NCBI GenBank assembly: GCA_030429345.1
Contig: JAUIFJ010000008.1
Span: forward strand, 88,728-152,727
Origin: a bacterium
GTDB taxonomy: Bacteria > CAIWAD01
Direction of reading: 5' to 3'
Length of the DNA: 64,000 bases
The position numbers and the translations under genes were made by a program. Every line of letters begins with the position of its first letter. Positions within the stretch are counted from its first letter, which is position 1. The notes under the pieces are model-generated. The model ran no database searches. It saw only the letters and a program-made list of their open reading frames with translations, and was not told the origin of the DNA. Of this stretch, positions 16,053 through 25,469 are shown one piece after another.

Positions 16053-17186
16053 ATGTCCCTTCGATCCTGCCTGCTGGCCCTGCTGGCGGCCTCCTCTGTT
16101 TCCGCCCAGACCGTCGAAACCGTGCTCAGCGGTCCCGAGGCCTTCGATGACGCTCTCAGCCTGGACGCCCAGGGCCGCCTCTACGGCTCCTACTACTACG
16201 GTCAGCGCATCACGCGCATCTTGCCGGACGGCTCGACGGAGCTGTTTCTGGACGGCCTCGGCAATCCCAACGGCACCGCCTTCGATCCGGAGGGCCGTCT
16301 GCTGGTCGCCGAGGCGGGAGGGGATCGGGTGTTGCGCGTGACGCAGGAGGGTGTCAGCGAAACGCTGATCGAGGGCCTCAACAACCCGGCCGGCGTGCTC
16401 CCTCTCGCCGATGGCAGCCTGCTCATCGCGCGCTATTCAAACAACAGAGTGGACATTCTCTACGCAGAGGAGGAAGAAACCGAACTCTGGCTCAGCCACC
16501 CGAGCATGAGCGGGCCTGTCGGCCTGAAGGCGGACACGGAAGGGAATGTATACATCGGCTGTTTCAACAACGGCAAGGTGCTCAAGCGCGACAGCGAGGG
16601 CGAGGTCACGGAGATCGGCGATGTGCCGGGCTACCTGGGCTTCCTGGAGATCGTCGGGGACTTCGTCTACGCGACGGCTTTCCAGGAGCACCAGATCTAC
16701 CGGATGGCCCTCGACGGCAGCGGACAGGAAGTCTGGGCGGGAAGCGGGAGTTCCGGGCAGATCGACGGCCCGCTGGCGGAGGCGCGCTTCGACGGGCCCA
16801 ACGGCATCCTGGCCAGCGCGAGCGGGGACACGCTCTGGATCACGGACCACAACAGCCGGGCGCTGAGGCGCATTGTCGGCGTGCTCGAGGGCACCGGCTT
16901 GTCGCAGGGCCCGGAACGTCCCTCGTTCTTCGAACTGGGTGCCCCCTATCCCAATCCCTTCAACCCGCGGGCGCTGCTGCCGCTCCAGCTGCACCGCGAG
17001 GCGACGGTGCGCCTGGCTCTCTTTGATCTGCGTGGTGCGCGAGTGGGGTCCGAGGCGGTCTTCCGCCTGGGAGCCGGGGAACACCTGTTGCCGCTCGAGG
17101 CGCAGGACCTGGCCAGCGGGGCCTATTTCCTGCGCCTGCAGGCCGGCGATGACCAGGCCAGTCGCCGTATCACACTGCTTCGCTAG
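16053..17186 (+). CDS. Secreted NHL/SMP-30-like beta-propeller with YPNPFNP sorting tail
   Basis: The frame is open for kilobases upstream, but the ATG at 16053 follows AGGAAGAG and begins a signal peptide (MSLRSCLLALLAASSVSAQT). Residues ~20-290 contain propeller repeats of the form DAQGRLYGSYYYGQRITRI, DPEGRLLVAEAGGDRVLRV and DTEGNVYIGCFNNGKVLKR, typical of NHL or gluconolactonase-like folds. The last ~85 residues are the sorting domain (APYPNPFNP, LALFDLRG, GAYFLRL, ITLLR). The 3' end overlaps the convergent alpha-mannosidase gene by 17 bp. Function is probably extracellular binding; no catalytic residues are evident. The 100-base gap upstream shows no clear promoter. Confidence 0.8.
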   Translation: MSLRSCLLALLAASSVSAQTVETVLSGPEAFDDALSLDAQGRLYGSYYYGQRITRILPDGSTELFLDGLGNPNGTAFDPEGRLLVAEAGGDRVLRVTQEGVSETLIEGLNNPAGVLPLADGSLLIARYSNNRVDILYAEEEETELWLSHPSMSGPVGLKADTEGNVYIGCFNNGKVLKRDSEGEVTEIGDVPGYLGFLEIVGDFVYATAFQEHQIYRMALDGSGQEVWAGSGSSGQIDGPLAEARFDGPNGILASASGDTLWITDHNSRALRRIVGVLEGTGLSQGPERPSFFELGAPYPNPFNPRALLPLQLHREATVRLALFDLRGARVGSEAVFRLGAGEHLLPLEAQDLASGAYFLRLQAGDDQASRRITLLR

Positions 17187-19953
17187 AAGCGAAGACCACT
17201 TCCAGTCCCAGCACCTTGTGGCTGCCAAAACGGAGCTCGATGCTGTCCTTCGCCGTGAGTGACAGCTCCTCCTGCCGCTCCTCGATCAGGTTCGTGATCC
17301 AGGCCTTGGCCAGCGGGCGGCCGAAACGAAGGCGGACCGGGGCTACCGCCGAGCCCGTGTTCCACAGGCGGATCACCAGGCTGTCCCGTTCCTCGTGGAC
17401 CTTCAGCGCCGAAGGCAACACGCCCGCCCCTTCCAGTTCCAGCAGGCCGGCACCCGCCGCCGCTCCGGCGCAGACCCCCTGGCGCAGCTGCAGGGGGGCG
17501 CGATAGGCCATAGAACACCTGGCGGCTTCCACGACCGGCGAGTCCCCCTGCAGGCACTGCAGGGCATAGCGGAAAGTGTGCTCGCCCGCGCACTGGGCCT
17601 CCGGGGTCGGCAGCGTGGGGCCCGCGTTGCAGTTGCGGCGCGTCGGGAAATCGTCGCGGCTCAGCCAGCCGACGGCTCGCAGGAGAGTCAGCGCCATCCC
17701 CGCTCCCTGGCCCTCGTCCAGCGGCGCGATCTCCGGCAGGCCGCGGTTGTATACCGCCAGGCCACGGCCTTCCTGATGGAGGAAACTATAGCCCTGCTGC
17801 GGCAAGGTGCCGGGGTGGGGCTGCTCCCAGTGCTCGCTGGCCGGTGTGCGCAAGGGCCGTGCGTGCACCATGAACTGCCCCTCGCTGTGGATCGTCGTGC
17901 AGGGAAGGTCGGTGCGGAAGAGGGCGCGATAGCGGATGTCCTCGGCGCGGTTGTCCAGCGTGGTCTCGACACGCAGCAGTGGATCGCCGTCGCGCAGACT
18001 CAGGCGCACACGCACCGGAAGCTCGACGAGCTCCTCGCTGCGGGTCTTGCGGTCCTTGCCGATCCTCTTCGGGACCGGCCAGTGGAAGCGGGCTTCCAGG
18101 CGCGCTTCCAGGCCCCCGGCATCCAGCACCTCCACCTGGCCCTCGAGGCCGTCGCTCGTGCCGCAGAAACCTTCGGCGGCGGGGCTGTAGTCGTACTCGT
18201 CGCCGACATCCTCCTGCTGCTCGAGCAGGTGGAGATCCTGGTATTCCTTGCCGCCCTGCTTGTCCAGCAGGTCGAAACTGCCGTTGCCGTGCAGTGTCAC
18301 ACGCAGGTACCCGTTCTCGAGGACCCGGCCTTCCGCCCGGGCCGTACCGATCCGCTCCCTGCAGCTGGAATCGCCCTCCCCGGCCGGCAGCAGGCGATAG
18401 CCCTTGTGCCCCAGTCCGGGAAGATCCGTGGCCCTGAAGCGGATCAGGCAGAACTGGTCCGCCTTGTCCTCCGGGTCCCCGCTGCGGCGGATGCGTTCGC
18501 CCATCGCATGGAGATAGGTGTCACGCAGCTTCAGCTGTTCTTCGGTATGCAGTTCGGCGCGGTAGTCGATGCCCCAGAAACGCTCCTGCCAATGACGCTC
18601 GACCAGCTCGAAGGGCACGGCCTTCCCGGCCTCGTCCTCCAGGCGCATCCGGTCAATATGAGGCTGGCCCGGCAGCAGGATCACCATTCGTGTGACAACC
18701 TCGTCGCGCCGCCAGGGCAGGCTGTTGGTCACCGCCAGGCGTGTGTGCGTGTCGTCCGCGTGTGCGGGCGCGAAGAAGGGCTGCAGGTCGCGCAGGATGC
18801 GATGCAGCTGCTGCTCGCAGGCCTCCTGGACCTCCGAGAAGCGGGCCATCATCTCGCGGTGCACGCGGTCAGTCGAGCACCCGCAGATGCTGTCGTGGGG
18901 GTGGTTCTCCATCAGCCTGCGCCAGGCCCAGCGCAGCACGCCGCGCGGGGCGGGCAGGCCATGCAGGAAATGCGCCATGGCGCTGAGCGGTTCCAGGCGC
19001 TGTTCGAGCAGGGTCTGCAGTTCCTCGTTGGCCTGCTTGATGTACATTCTCGCCGACCAGACGCCGCTGAGGATGTGATGTGTCACGCCACCCAGCAGTT
19101 CTCCCCGGTGCAGGGGCAGCTCCGCCCCCTGGGCCTGCAGGTCCGCGAGGAACTGCCGATGGCTGCCGGAGCGGAACTCGACCTGCGGAAAGGCCTCGCG
19201 CAGGGCGGCGAGCACGCGTCCGAAGTCGCGCTGGGGCGGGAAATGGTCGCAACCGTTGTTGAGCAGCCAGACGCCGGCCCTGCCCCGCTCGGACAGTTTC
19301 CCGAGCAGAGCACCGATCTTCTCCACCGCCAGCTCCGTGTCGACGCGTCGCGGCGTGTGCGCTTCCCAGATTTCCGGCACGCCCAGGCCGGCGGCGTTGC
19401 AGTAGCCTTCTTCCTGGCAGATGGCGAGCACCTCGCTGCCGTCCGGAGCCTGCCAGCGGTACTCGCTTCCCATGGCCCGGCTGGCGTCGTCGTTTCCGCG
19501 CGTGTAGACGAAACTGTCCAGTCCGGCACCACGCAGCAGCTGCGGCACCTGGGCCAGGTGCCCGAAGGAGTCGGGCATGTAGCCCACATCGGCCCTGCCG
19601 CCCAGGGAGTCGCAGATCTGGCGGCCGGCCAGCAGGTTGCGCAGGGTGGCTTCCCCGCTGACCAGGAACTCGTCGGGCAGGATGTACCACGGTCCAATGG
19701 AAAGCCTTCCTCCGCGAACGTGATCCAAAACGCGGCGGCGGTCCTCCGGCCGGAACTCCAGGTGGTCCCGCAGGGCGATGGCCTGGCCGTCGAGCACGAA
19801 ATGCTCCATTTCCCCCTTGTCGAGCGCGTCCAGCACCTCCCCGACGACGCGCGCCAGGTCGACACGGAAACGCCCCACGCTCAGGTACCACTCGCGGTCC
19901 CAGTGGGTGTGGCTGACCAGCCAGGCACGGCCCTTCGGCTTGCCGGTACTCAT
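17170..19953 (-). CDS. GH38 alpha-mannosidase
   Basis: This 927-residue enzyme opens with the GH38 zinc-binding motif HTHWDREWY (His17 and Asp19 as metal ligands) and has the nucleophile motif GYMPDSFGH (Asp128). The length and the long beta-rich C-terminal half match bacterial alpha-mannosidases. It hydrolyses terminal alpha-mannosyl residues. No signal peptide is seen, so it probably acts in the cytoplasm on imported mannosides. It is the last gene of the mannoside locus: its ATG overlaps the symporter stop (ATGA). The natural substrate could be N-glycan fragments, mannosylglycerate or other alpha-mannosides; the sequence does not decide. Confidence 0.9.
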   Translation of the reverse strand: MSTGKPKGRAWLVSHTHWDREWYLSVGRFRVDLARVVGEVLDALDKGEMEHFVLDGQAIALRDHLEFRPEDRRRVLDHVRGGRLSIGPWYILPDEFLVSGEATLRNLLAGRQICDSLGGRADVGYMPDSFGHLAQVPQLLRGAGLDSFVYTRGNDDASRAMGSEYRWQAPDGSEVLAICQEEGYCNAAGLGVPEIWEAHTPRRVDTELAVEKIGALLGKLSERGRAGVWLLNNGCDHFPPQRDFGRVLAALREAFPQVEFRSGSHRQFLADLQAQGAELPLHRGELLGGVTHHILSGVWSARMYIKQANEELQTLLEQRLEPLSAMAHFLHGLPAPRGVLRWAWRRLMENHPHDSICGCSTDRVHREMMARFSEVQEACEQQLHRILRDLQPFFAPAHADDTHTRLAVTNSLPWRRDEVVTRMVILLPGQPHIDRMRLEDEAGKAVPFELVERHWQERFWGIDYRAELHTEEQLKLRDTYLHAMGERIRRSGDPEDKADQFCLIRFRATDLPGLGHKGYRLLPAGEGDSSCRERIGTARAEGRVLENGYLRVTLHGNGSFDLLDKQGGKEYQDLHLLEQQEDVGDEYDYSPAAEGFCGTSDGLEGQVEVLDAGGLEARLEARFHWPVPKRIGKDRKTRSEELVELPVRVRLSLRDGDPLLRVETTLDNRAEDIRYRALFRTDLPCTTIHSEGQFMVHARPLRTPASEHWEQPHPGTLPQQGYSFLHQEGRGLAVYNRGLPEIAPLDEGQGAGMALTLLRAVGWLSRDDFPTRRNCNAGPTLPTPEAQCAGEHTFRYALQCLQGDSPVVEAARCSMAYRAPLQLRQGVCAGAAAGAGLLELEGAGVLPSALKVHEERDSLVIRLWNTGSAVAPVRLRFGRPLAKAWITNLIEERQEELSLTAKDSIELRFGSHKVLGLEVVFASSEAV

Positions 19954-21890
19954 TGCCTGTCCTCCTGTCTCACAATGCCGTCGTCAAGCACGTCGCGCCG
20001 GCTGGCGCCGAGCCGGGCGAACATGCGCTTCAGGTCCCCCAGCCCGCCGACGGTGAACCAGACCAGCACGCTGGCCGAGACCACGGCGTAGAGCCCGATG
20101 TAGACTTTCCAGAACGCCATCCATTCGGCGTCGCTCACGTCGCGGCTCAGGTTGATGATCGTGCCCACCCCGAAGATCGCTCCCCAGAGCAGGGTCCAGG
20201 CGTAGGTCAGCAGGTAGAGCGCGCGATCCCGTCGACTGAATTCACGGCCCATGCCGAAGACGCGCCAGCCACGCGAGGGGTTTGCGCGCTCGATTTTCGT
20301 CTCGTCGGGCAGGGCCCATTTGCCGCGGTGCAGCAGCCGGTCCAGGTCGAAGACCTTGCGCGGCCCGAGCAGCGAGACGAGCACATAGAGGATGCTGCTG
20401 CCGAACATGGAGAGCATCCAGAACTGCTGGCCGTTGACCGGGAAATCGGGATTGAACTGGCGGATCACGATCCCGCCGACCGCCACGCTGCTGCCGGTAA
20501 TCATCGCTGTCCAGGCAGCTGCCGTCGTGCCGCGCTTCCAATAGAGTCCGCCAATGATCACGGCCCCCGATCCGCCGGCGAAAATCGCCCCCGTGATGGC
20601 GAAGAACATGGCGATGTACTCGCTGGGCCGGAACCAGAGGCTGAAGAAATAGATGAACACGGCTACCGCGAAGATCGACAGGCGCAGCAGCAGCAAGTGG
20701 GTCTTCGGCTTGAGCGGCTCCTTCTTCCTGCGGAAGGGAAGGATCACGTCCTGGACCAGGATGCTGCCCCAGGAATGCAGGTAGGTGTCGTGCGTGCTGA
20801 CGAAGGCGGCCAGCATCACGGCGGCGAAAGCGCCCAGCAGGCCGGCAGGCAGCAGTTCGACCAGGACCAGCGGCACGCGTAGCTGGCTTTCGATGGCGCC
20901 GGGTTCCAGCGCCGCCAGCTTGCCGTCGACCACAGACCGGATGCCCTCGTAGGCTCCGTGATGCATCACCATGAAGGCGACGATCGGCACCAGCAGCAGG
21001 GCCGTCGACTGGCCCAGGCCGCGCCAGGTGCCGAGCACGCCGCCCATCTTGGCCTCGTGGGCACTGGTCGCGCTGGCATTGTAGCCCTGTGTGCCCTGCC
21101 AGGACATGGCTCCGTAGATCACGCCGAAGACACCGATCAGGAAATAGCCCAGGTTGAAGTCCTCCATGTGGGAGGTCTTGAAGGGGTTGATCTTGGAAGC
21201 CTGCTCGGGAGCCATCGCCATCGCTTCCGCCATGTGCTGCCAGTCCAGGCCGACAAGCACATAAAGCAGCAGCAGCACGAAGACCAGGTTGACGAAGACG
21301 CCCTGGATGAAGTCGCTGATGATGATCGCCACCTGGCCGCCGCTGTAGACGAAATAAAGCGCGATGCCCAGCAGGCAGGCCATCAGAGCGGGATAGGTGC
21401 CGATCGTGATCCCGAGTACATCGAAAGAGAGCGGCAGGCCGCAGAAGTGGATGAAGAAGCGCGCGCCGACGCTGGGAAAGATGCCGAAGTTGACCAGGCC
21501 GGCGGCGAAGGCGATCAGACCGGCGAAGACGCGGAAGCCGCGGCTGTAGCGCGCTTCCAGGAACTGGCTCAGGGTCAGTGCCCGCGTCTGGCGGAAGCGG
21601 TAGTTGACCCAGCCGCTCACGGTGAGCACGAGCATCACCAGGCCCATGGTGAAACCCCACCAGGTCTGGGTGAAGCCGGCCTCGTAGTTCATCTCCAGTT
21701 GGCTGACGATCGTGATCGCGCCCAGCGCCGCCACACCGCTGCTCAGGCTGAGGATATATCGTCCCGCGCTGCGCCCCGCGGCGAGGAAGTCGGCCACACC
21801 CTGCATGTGGCGCTTGCTGATCTGTACTCCGCCGAACATCAAGAGGGCGATGAAGGCCACGATGGTCCAGTCGATCAGGCCCAGGTTCAT
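19950..21890 (-). CDS. Sodium/solute symporter (SSS family)
   Basis: The 646-residue protein starts MNLGLIDWTIVAFIALLMFGG and has about 13-14 hydrophobic segments. It shows SSS features: GRSAGRYILSLSSGVAALGA in TM2, WVNYRFR..RALTLSQFLEARY, and a large central hydrophobic block. The start at 21890 was chosen because it overlaps the upstream stop (ATGA); the open frame extends 27 codons further but gives a poor N-terminus. SSS members import sugars, inositol, sialic acid or other solutes with Na+. Flanked by a CBM9-like protein and alpha-mannosidase, it is likely a mannoside or mannose transporter at the inner membrane (inference). Confidence 0.88.
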   Translation of the reverse strand: MNLGLIDWTIVAFIALLMFGGVQISKRHMQGVADFLAAGRSAGRYILSLSSGVAALGAITIVSQLEMNYEAGFTQTWWGFTMGLVMLVLTVSGWVNYRFRQTRALTLSQFLEARYSRGFRVFAGLIAFAAGLVNFGIFPSVGARFFIHFCGLPLSFDVLGITIGTYPALMACLLGIALYFVYSGGQVAIIISDFIQGVFVNLVFVLLLLYVLVGLDWQHMAEAMAMAPEQASKINPFKTSHMEDFNLGYFLIGVFGVIYGAMSWQGTQGYNASATSAHEAKMGGVLGTWRGLGQSTALLLVPIVAFMVMHHGAYEGIRSVVDGKLAALEPGAIESQLRVPLVLVELLPAGLLGAFAAVMLAAFVSTHDTYLHSWGSILVQDVILPFRRKKEPLKPKTHLLLLRLSIFAVAVFIYFFSLWFRPSEYIAMFFAITGAIFAGGSGAVIIGGLYWKRGTTAAAWTAMITGSSVAVGGIVIRQFNPDFPVNGQQFWMLSMFGSSILYVLVSLLGPRKVFDLDRLLHRGKWALPDETKIERANPSRGWRVFGMGREFSRRDRALYLLTYAWTLLWGAIFGVGTIINLSRDVSDAEWMAFWKVYIGLYAVVSASVLVWFTVGGLGDLKRMFARLGASRRDVLDDGIVRQEDRQ

Positions 21891-22966
21891 CGCTGCACCC
21901 GGTAGAGAAAGCGGCCTTCGTGATCGATGCTGGATACCAGGCCGTGGCCGTAGTCCAGCGTCAGGCGCCAACCGGCAGGATCGATCCGGAATACAGGTTC
22001 CGCGATGAACCCGGTCTGCTCCGGCAGGAAATCGGCTGGATCACGAATCCAGTCCCCTTTCTCATGAGCCTTCTTCTGGAGATAGTAGAAGTACCACAGT
22101 CTCTGGCGCTCCCCGGGATGGGCTGACCCGTACTGCGATCGCGGCAGCTGCTCGGGATCGAGGATGAAGTACACATAGCCCCAGCGTTCGGGGTAGTGCA
22201 TGGCCACCAGGCCCTGGGGAGTCCAGACCCAGTTGTCCTCGGGCAGCTCCTCGCCGGACTGCGCATCGCGACGCTTGTGATACTCGCCGTCGATCTCATC
22301 CAGGTGATACTGCACGCGCGAGAAGTTCATGCGCCAGAACTCGTGGACTTCAGGAGGACCCGGGTGTGCGGCACACTCCTCGAGGACGCTCCAGGGCACG
22401 GCCAGCTCGACACTCCAGCCCTTGTCTACATCCGAGGGGTCGTTGAGCGTGCCATCCAGGTAGACCGCCGACTGCAGTCCGGGAATCCCCCAGGAATCGA
22501 TGGCCTGGCCGCCGTCGCGGTAGGGTTTCGTCAGCAGCAGGTCCCAGATGGTGCCGAGGGCGTTGATCTCCAGCTCGTAGTAGTTGTGCGTGTCCCCGTC
22601 GGGGTCGATGAAGAACTCGAAGTCGTTCTCGTGGTAGATCACCATGTCGTGTTCGTCGTAGGTCGCCCAGAGATGCGGTTCGTCCATCCAGGCGCCGATG
22701 TAGAGGCATTCTTCGTCCCAGAGCATCTTCATCCGCGTGTCTTGTCTCGGCATGGGGTGGCTGCTGCCGCGAATGTCTACAAAGTGATCGCTCCACTCGG
22801 CAGCCTGCCATGCCGGATCATCAAGGCGGCCGTCAACCAGGGGACCCTGGTCGACGAAGACACAGTGATACTCGCGCACGGAATCGTCCCCTTCCGGAAC
22901 GGGGAAGGCCTGCACACGACAAGCACTCCCGATGATGCACCAGGCTACAATCCCTTCGCGCAGCAT
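21887..22966 (-). CDS. Secreted carbohydrate-binding family 9-like (DOMON-type) protein
   Basis: The ATG at 22966 has AAGGAGG just upstream and begins a signal peptide (LREGIVAWCIIGSACRVQA), giving 359 residues. Residues ~30-230 match the CBM9-like family found next to sugar-use genes: VDGRLDDPAWQAAEWSDHF, LYIGAWMDEPHLWA, NDFEFFIDPDGDTHNYYELE, NALGTIWDLLL and GWSVELAVPWSVL. The C-terminal part is rich in Trp and Tyr. It probably binds glycans in the periplasm or on the surface and feeds the coupled symporter. It is separated from the upstream ROK gene by 113 bp of low-complexity sequence. Confidence 0.85.
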   Translation of the reverse strand: MLREGIVAWCIIGSACRVQAFPVPEGDDSVREYHCVFVDQGPLVDGRLDDPAWQAAEWSDHFVDIRGSSHPMPRQDTRMKMLWDEECLYIGAWMDEPHLWATYDEHDMVIYHENDFEFFIDPDGDTHNYYELEINALGTIWDLLLTKPYRDGGQAIDSWGIPGLQSAVYLDGTLNDPSDVDKGWSVELAVPWSVLEECAAHPGPPEVHEFWRMNFSRVQYHLDEIDGEYHKRRDAQSGEELPEDNWVWTPQGLVAMHYPERWGYVYFILDPEQLPRSQYGSAHPGERQRLWYFYYLQKKAHEKGDWIRDPADFLPEQTGFIAEPVFRIDPAGWRLTLDYGHGLVSSIDHEGRFLYRVQR

Positions 22967-23037
22967 CCAGCCTCCTTGATCGATCCAATCCCCGGGCAAC
23001 CAACCGCGGCTATTCGCTAGAACCCTGGTCCGGGACG

Positions 23038-23100
23038 GGAACCCATCTTCTTCACACTTCATACTTCATACTTCGTACTTCAGCCTTCATCCTTCATCGC
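23038..23100. repeat. Degenerate GAAGTAT-type microsatellite
   Basis: On the - strand this reads as about eight imperfect 7-bp units (GAAGGAT, GAAGGCT, GAAGTAC, GAAGTAT, GAAGTGT). It starts within the last codons of the ROK kinase gene and fills half of the 113-bp gap before the CBM9-like gene. Similar CTTCATCC units recur near 60050-60070 and GATGAAGG units near 59950. It is probably a slippage-prone intergenic repeat. Confidence 0.6.
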
Positions 23101-24000
23101 CAGCTCCGCCAGGCCCAGGAAGGCTGCGTGGCTGCCCGGCAGCGCCGAGGTCCGCAGCTCGATCCGCCCGCGCATCACGGGCAGCAGGTGCGCTTCCAGA
23201 CTGGCGCGGGCCGGCTCCAGCAGCAGATCCCCGGCGTGCGACAGCCCCCCGCTGATCACGAAGGCCTGCGGATTCAGCACAAGCGCCACCTGGGCCAGGC
23301 CGCGCCCGAGGCGCGCGCCCGTGATACTCCAGCACTCCAGGGCTCCGCGGTCCCCGGCGCGCGCCCGTGTTTCCAGCTCCCTGCCGCCGGGCTCGCCGGG
23401 CAGTCCCAGTTCGCGCGCCGTGATCCGGATGCCTGTGGCGCTGACATAGCGTTCCAGGCAGCCTTTCGCCCCGCAGCCGCAGGGGCGTCCTCCCGCCTCC
23501 AGTTCCAGGTGGCCCAGTTCTCCGGCGAAGCCCTGCGCCCCCTGCTGCAACACGCCGCCGGCAATGATGCCGCCGCCGACACCCGTGCCCAGGGTCAGCT
23601 GCACGAAATCGCACAGGCCCTTGCCCGCTCCATGGGTCGCTTCGCCCCAGGCCGCGGCGCTGGCATCGTTGCAGACCGTGAGACAGGGAGCGGGATCCGC
23701 CAGGGACAGGAGCAGCTGCTCCAGGTCGACCGTTCCCCAGGGCAGGTTCGGCGGTTCGACAATGCGGCGTGTCAGGGGATCGCCATTGGGGGCGCCGATG
23801 GCCAGGCGAGCGGGAAGGGGGCCCTGCCCACGCGCCCAGTCCAGGCAGCGGGCAAGCAGGGCCGCCGGCCCTTCCCCCGATCGGGTCTCGAGACTGTGTT
23901 CCGAAAGGACGCTGCGCCCGGCGTCGAGCAGGGCGAGGGCCGTGTTCGTGCCGCCCAGGTCCAGGGCCAGCAGCGCGGCCTCGCGGGAGGAGTCCGGCAC
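23080..24000 (-). CDS. ROK-family sugar kinase
   Basis: Starting at GTG 24000 (sharing one base with the upstream TAG), the 306-residue protein has the ATP phosphate-1 motif LALDLGGTNTALALLD, substrate residues CNDASAAAWGEATHGAG and TLGTGVGGGIIAGG. The ROK zinc signature GHLELEAGGRPCGCGAKGCLERYVS carries three Cys. It phosphorylates a hexose, most simply glucose or mannose released by the neighbouring GH130 and GH38 enzymes. No helix-turn-helix is present, so it is a kinase rather than a NagC-like repressor. The last residues (KDEG) are encoded by the start of a 7-bp microsatellite. Confidence 0.88.
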   Translation of the reverse strand: MPDSSREAALLALDLGGTNTALALLDAGRSVLSEHSLETRSGEGPAALLARCLDWARGQGPLPARLAIGAPNGDPLTRRIVEPPNLPWGTVDLEQLLLSLADPAPCLTVCNDASAAAWGEATHGAGKGLCDFVQLTLGTGVGGGIIAGGVLQQGAQGFAGELGHLELEAGGRPCGCGAKGCLERYVSATGIRITARELGLPGEPGGRELETRARAGDRGALECWSITGARLGRGLAQVALVLNPQAFVISGGLSHAGDLLLEPARASLEAHLLPVMRGRIELRTSALPGSHAAFLGLAELAMKDEG

Positions 24001-24971
24001 TAGACGGCCCTGCAGGCGTCGAGCAGTTCGCGGACCGTGGCCTCGGCCATGCAGACCCGCGTGTCGGCGGCGCCGTAATACACCCGGACGATGGCCGTGT
24101 CCGGGGCCGGCTCGCCCTCTACCTGGTCCGACACGGTCCAGGCGGTGGGAAAGACGACATTGGGCACCTGTCCCGTCTGCTCGTAGGAGAAACGCGGCTC
24201 GAGAATGTTCTGCCTCGAGCGGAAAAGAAGGCGGGAAGGGTCCTGCGCGTCCAGCAGGGCCAGGCCGGCCTGGTAAACGCCGGCAGCGCCGAAGTGGGTC
24301 GCGACACCGTGATACAGCAACAGCCAGCCTTCGGAGGTCAGCAGGGGCGGGGGACCGGCGCCGATGCGCTCGTCCCAGAAATGGGGCCGCCCGCGCAGCA
24401 GCTCGCCTTCCCTGCGCCAGTCCTGCAGATCCTCCGAGCTGCGGGCCACGATGCGGTCCCCGCTGGCAGGCTCGCCCGGCGCGCGGGTCGTATTGGGCCG
24501 ATCCAGCATCCAGTAGCGCCCTCCCGGCCGCCCGGGGAAGAGCACCGAATTGCGCGCGGGCTCCTCGTCGAAGAGACGCAGCAGCTGCAGGGAATCCCGG
24601 GTCGTCCATTCGAAGAGGCCCGTGTGACAGGCCTGCTCCATGTCCAGGGCCAGGAAGACGAAGAGGCGTCCCTCGAGGGCCGTGATCCGCGGATCATAAC
24701 CATGGAAGACCTTGCGCCCTTCCAGGCCCAGCAGGCGCACCGGTTCCGGGTCCACGTGGAACTGGGAGCGGCTGCCCTGGGTCGCGTGCAGGAGCCAGGT
24801 GCGGCGGCCCCGGTCCTGGACGCGCAGCAGCAGGTGCAGCGTGTCGTCCACCAGCACCGCGCCGGGATTGAAGACCGCGCTGGGATCGAAGAGCGGGGAG
24901 TCGGAAGGCAGCTGCAGGTCGTCGGGACGCAGCAGCGGGTTGTCGGGAAAGCGGCGCAGCTGGGAAAGCAT
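24000..24971 (-). CDS. GH130 mannosyl-glycoside phosphorylase
   Basis: The 323-residue protein has the five-blade GH130 pattern: FNPGAVLVDDTLHLLLRVQDR, the catalytic region YDPRITALEGRLFVFLAL (Asp as proton donor), DERIGAGPPPLLTSEGWLLLYHGV and RVYYGAADTRVCMAEA near the end. Family members phosphorolyse beta-mannosides (mannosyl-glucose, mannobiose, mannosyl-GlcNAc) to mannose-1-phosphate. Its start is 18 bp downstream of the fRMsr-like gene with GGAGG four bases before the ATG. Coupled to the ROK kinase, it points to use of short mannosides. Which GH130 subfamily it belongs to would need a search. Confidence 0.88.
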   Translation of the reverse strand: MLSQLRRFPDNPLLRPDDLQLPSDSPLFDPSAVFNPGAVLVDDTLHLLLRVQDRGRRTWLLHATQGSRSQFHVDPEPVRLLGLEGRKVFHGYDPRITALEGRLFVFLALDMEQACHTGLFEWTTRDSLQLLRLFDEEPARNSVLFPGRPGGRYWMLDRPNTTRAPGEPASGDRIVARSSEDLQDWRREGELLRGRPHFWDERIGAGPPPLLTSEGWLLLYHGVATHFGAAGVYQAGLALLDAQDPSRLLFRSRQNILEPRFSYEQTGQVPNVVFPTAWTVSDQVEGEPAPDTAIVRVYYGAADTRVCMAEATVRELLDACRAV

Positions 24972-24989
24972 CGCACCTCCAGTATTGGA

Positions 24990-25469
24990 TCACAGGGGGC
25001 GGCGCAGCCTTTCCACCGCCGGGGCGTAGAGTCGGCAGAGTTCCTCGGCCAGGTCGCGCTCGGCCTCGCCGAAGCGGGCCACACGATGGCTGTCCACGTC
25101 GAGCTGTCCGATGACGGCTCCTTCGTGGAACACGGGAACGACGAGTTCGGAACGGACGGCGTCGCCGCAGGAGAGATAGTTCTCTTCCTGTCGCACATCG
25201 AGCACGACGATGCTCTCCTCCCGTTCGGCGGCCAGTCCGCAGATGCCGCGGCCGAAGGGGATCCGGCGGTGGTCGGTAGCGGCGCCGGCGAAGGGGCCGA
25301 GCACGAGTTCCCGGGGCGAGGCGGGATCGACCAGGTACCAGCCGACCCAGTCCCAGCCCTCCAGGCGCTCGCGCAACAGGGACACGATACGCTCCGCCGC
25401 CCTCTCCGGATCCGCGGCCAGCAGCTCGCGGGCCGAACGGCGAAGGGCCTCGAATTCAGGGCCTGCCAT
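24990..25469 (-). CDS. GAF-domain protein, free methionine-(R)-sulfoxide reductase-like
   Basis: This single GAF domain (159 residues) has the fRMsr hallmarks: WDWVGWYLVD, IPFGRGICGLAA (Cys77), NYLSCGDAVRSELVVPV (Cys101) and GQLDVDS. fRMsr enzymes reduce free L-methionine-R-sulfoxide with redox cysteines. Only two Cys are visible where E. coli has three, so thiol recycling may differ. It starts immediately after the OsmC stop codon, suggesting an oxidative-stress pair. The alternative is a ligand-binding GAF protein without activity. Confidence 0.8.
   Translation of the reverse strand: MAGPEFEALRRSARELLAADPERAAERIVSLLRERLEGWDWVGWYLVDPASPRELVLGPFAGAATDHRRIPFGRGICGLAAEREESIVVLDVRQEENYLSCGDAVRSELVVPVFHEGAVIGQLDVDSHRVARFGEAERDLAEELCRLYAPAVERLRRPL

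Noticed and set aside
13353..17186. A 1277-codon + strand frame read as one protein
   Set aside because: Only the part from 16053 encodes a plausible protein; the earlier part is the out-of-frame shadow of the hydrolase-DedA-ATP-grasp gene.
23080..24609. A 509-codon ROK protein starting at 24609
   Set aside because: The extra N-terminal part is antisense-free shadow of the GH130 gene in another frame; the family start is the GTG at 24000.
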